Below the pieces are notes generated by a model. It was not told the origin of the DNA, ran no database searches, and worked only from the letters and a program-made list of their open reading frames with translations. Shown here piece by piece: positions 61,701 through 61,717 of a stretch of 61,717 nucleotides of DNA (its first letter is position 1; the number at the start of each line of letters is the position of its first letter). Source of the stretch: Paraburkholderia oxyphila NBRC 105797 (GTDB lineage: Bacteria > Pseudomonadota > Gammaproteobacteria > Burkholderiales > Burkholderiaceae). The stretch is from assembly GCF_000685075.1 (NCBI RefSeq), contig NZ_BAYD01000059.1:1-61717 (forward strand), in the 5' to 3' direction. Position numbers and translations under genes: made by a program.

Positions 61701-61717
61701 GCGGGCCGCAGGCGTTG

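Noticed and set aside
1..61717. CRISPR array, tRNA, rRNA, integrase or intact insertion sequence
   Set aside because: None was recognised on either strand; no spaced direct repeats of CRISPR type were seen.

Overview
The window looks like a chromosomal segment of a Burkholderia-group betaproteobacterium (Burkholderia, Paraburkholderia or a close relative). The evidence is high GC, DUF4148, DUF2844, DUF3443, DUF3455 and DUF2891 proteins, an llpE-RND efflux operon of the BpeEF-OprC/CeoAB-OpcM type with its LysR gene, flhDC, and a leucine-degradation (liu) operon. No tRNA, rRNA, CRISPR array, integrase or intact insertion sequence was seen.

Layout. 0-3 kb: the less GC-rich end of a type VI secretion accessory locus, with a Tle3-type lipase effector and the start of a Tla3-like adaptor, then a gene-poor stretch. 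3-6 kb: small envelope proteins, plus a scar where a TetR gene and a glutathione transferase gene have both lost their 5' halves. 5.3-7.5 kb: a GntR regulator divergent from a CynX-type transporter. 8.3 kb: a candidate small RNA with anti-Shine-Dalgarno motifs. 8.7-13.5 kb: an FMN reductase, a ferritin-like protein, an amidase and an amino-acid binding protein. 14.9-17.3 kb: Fur-box-controlled feoA-feoB and a small cysteine-rich partner. 17.5-19.3 kb: CDP-diacylglycerol pyrophosphatase, then a MarR/AhpD pair sharing a 31-bp palindrome. 19.4-25.0 kb: the liuA-B-C-D operon (isovaleryl-CoA to HMG-CoA) with a divergent TetR gene. 27.3-31.9 kb: a chemosensory operon without CheA, CheY or CheB: a soluble double-PAS receptor, CheR, CheD and a triple-CheW protein.

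32.3-46.5 kb: exported proteins of unknown function, a bifunctional class A penicillin-binding protein, an orphan response regulator with an incomplete receiver site, a DHA2 drug/H+ antiporter, DoxX, an XRE regulator, a narK-like gene tail and a universal stress protein. 46.5-48.2 kb: a long AT-rich leader with repeated TGTTACA-like motifs, followed by flhD and flhC. 48.5-56.9 kb: the efflux operon llpE-MFP-RND-OMF with its divergent LysR regulator. 57.2-61.7 kb: a second DUF4148 protein, an overlapping selD/CDF transporter pair, and an overlapping M14 peptidase/hydrolase pair.

The sequence ties together motility (flhDC and the receptor module), envelope maintenance, iron uptake, leucine catabolism and drug efflux. 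The most interesting candidates for new biology are the small RNA at 8.3 kb, the repeated motif upstream of flhDC, the receptor/CheR/CheD/CheW3 module, and the aspartate in place of serine in LlpE. All function calls come from reading motifs; no database search was run.
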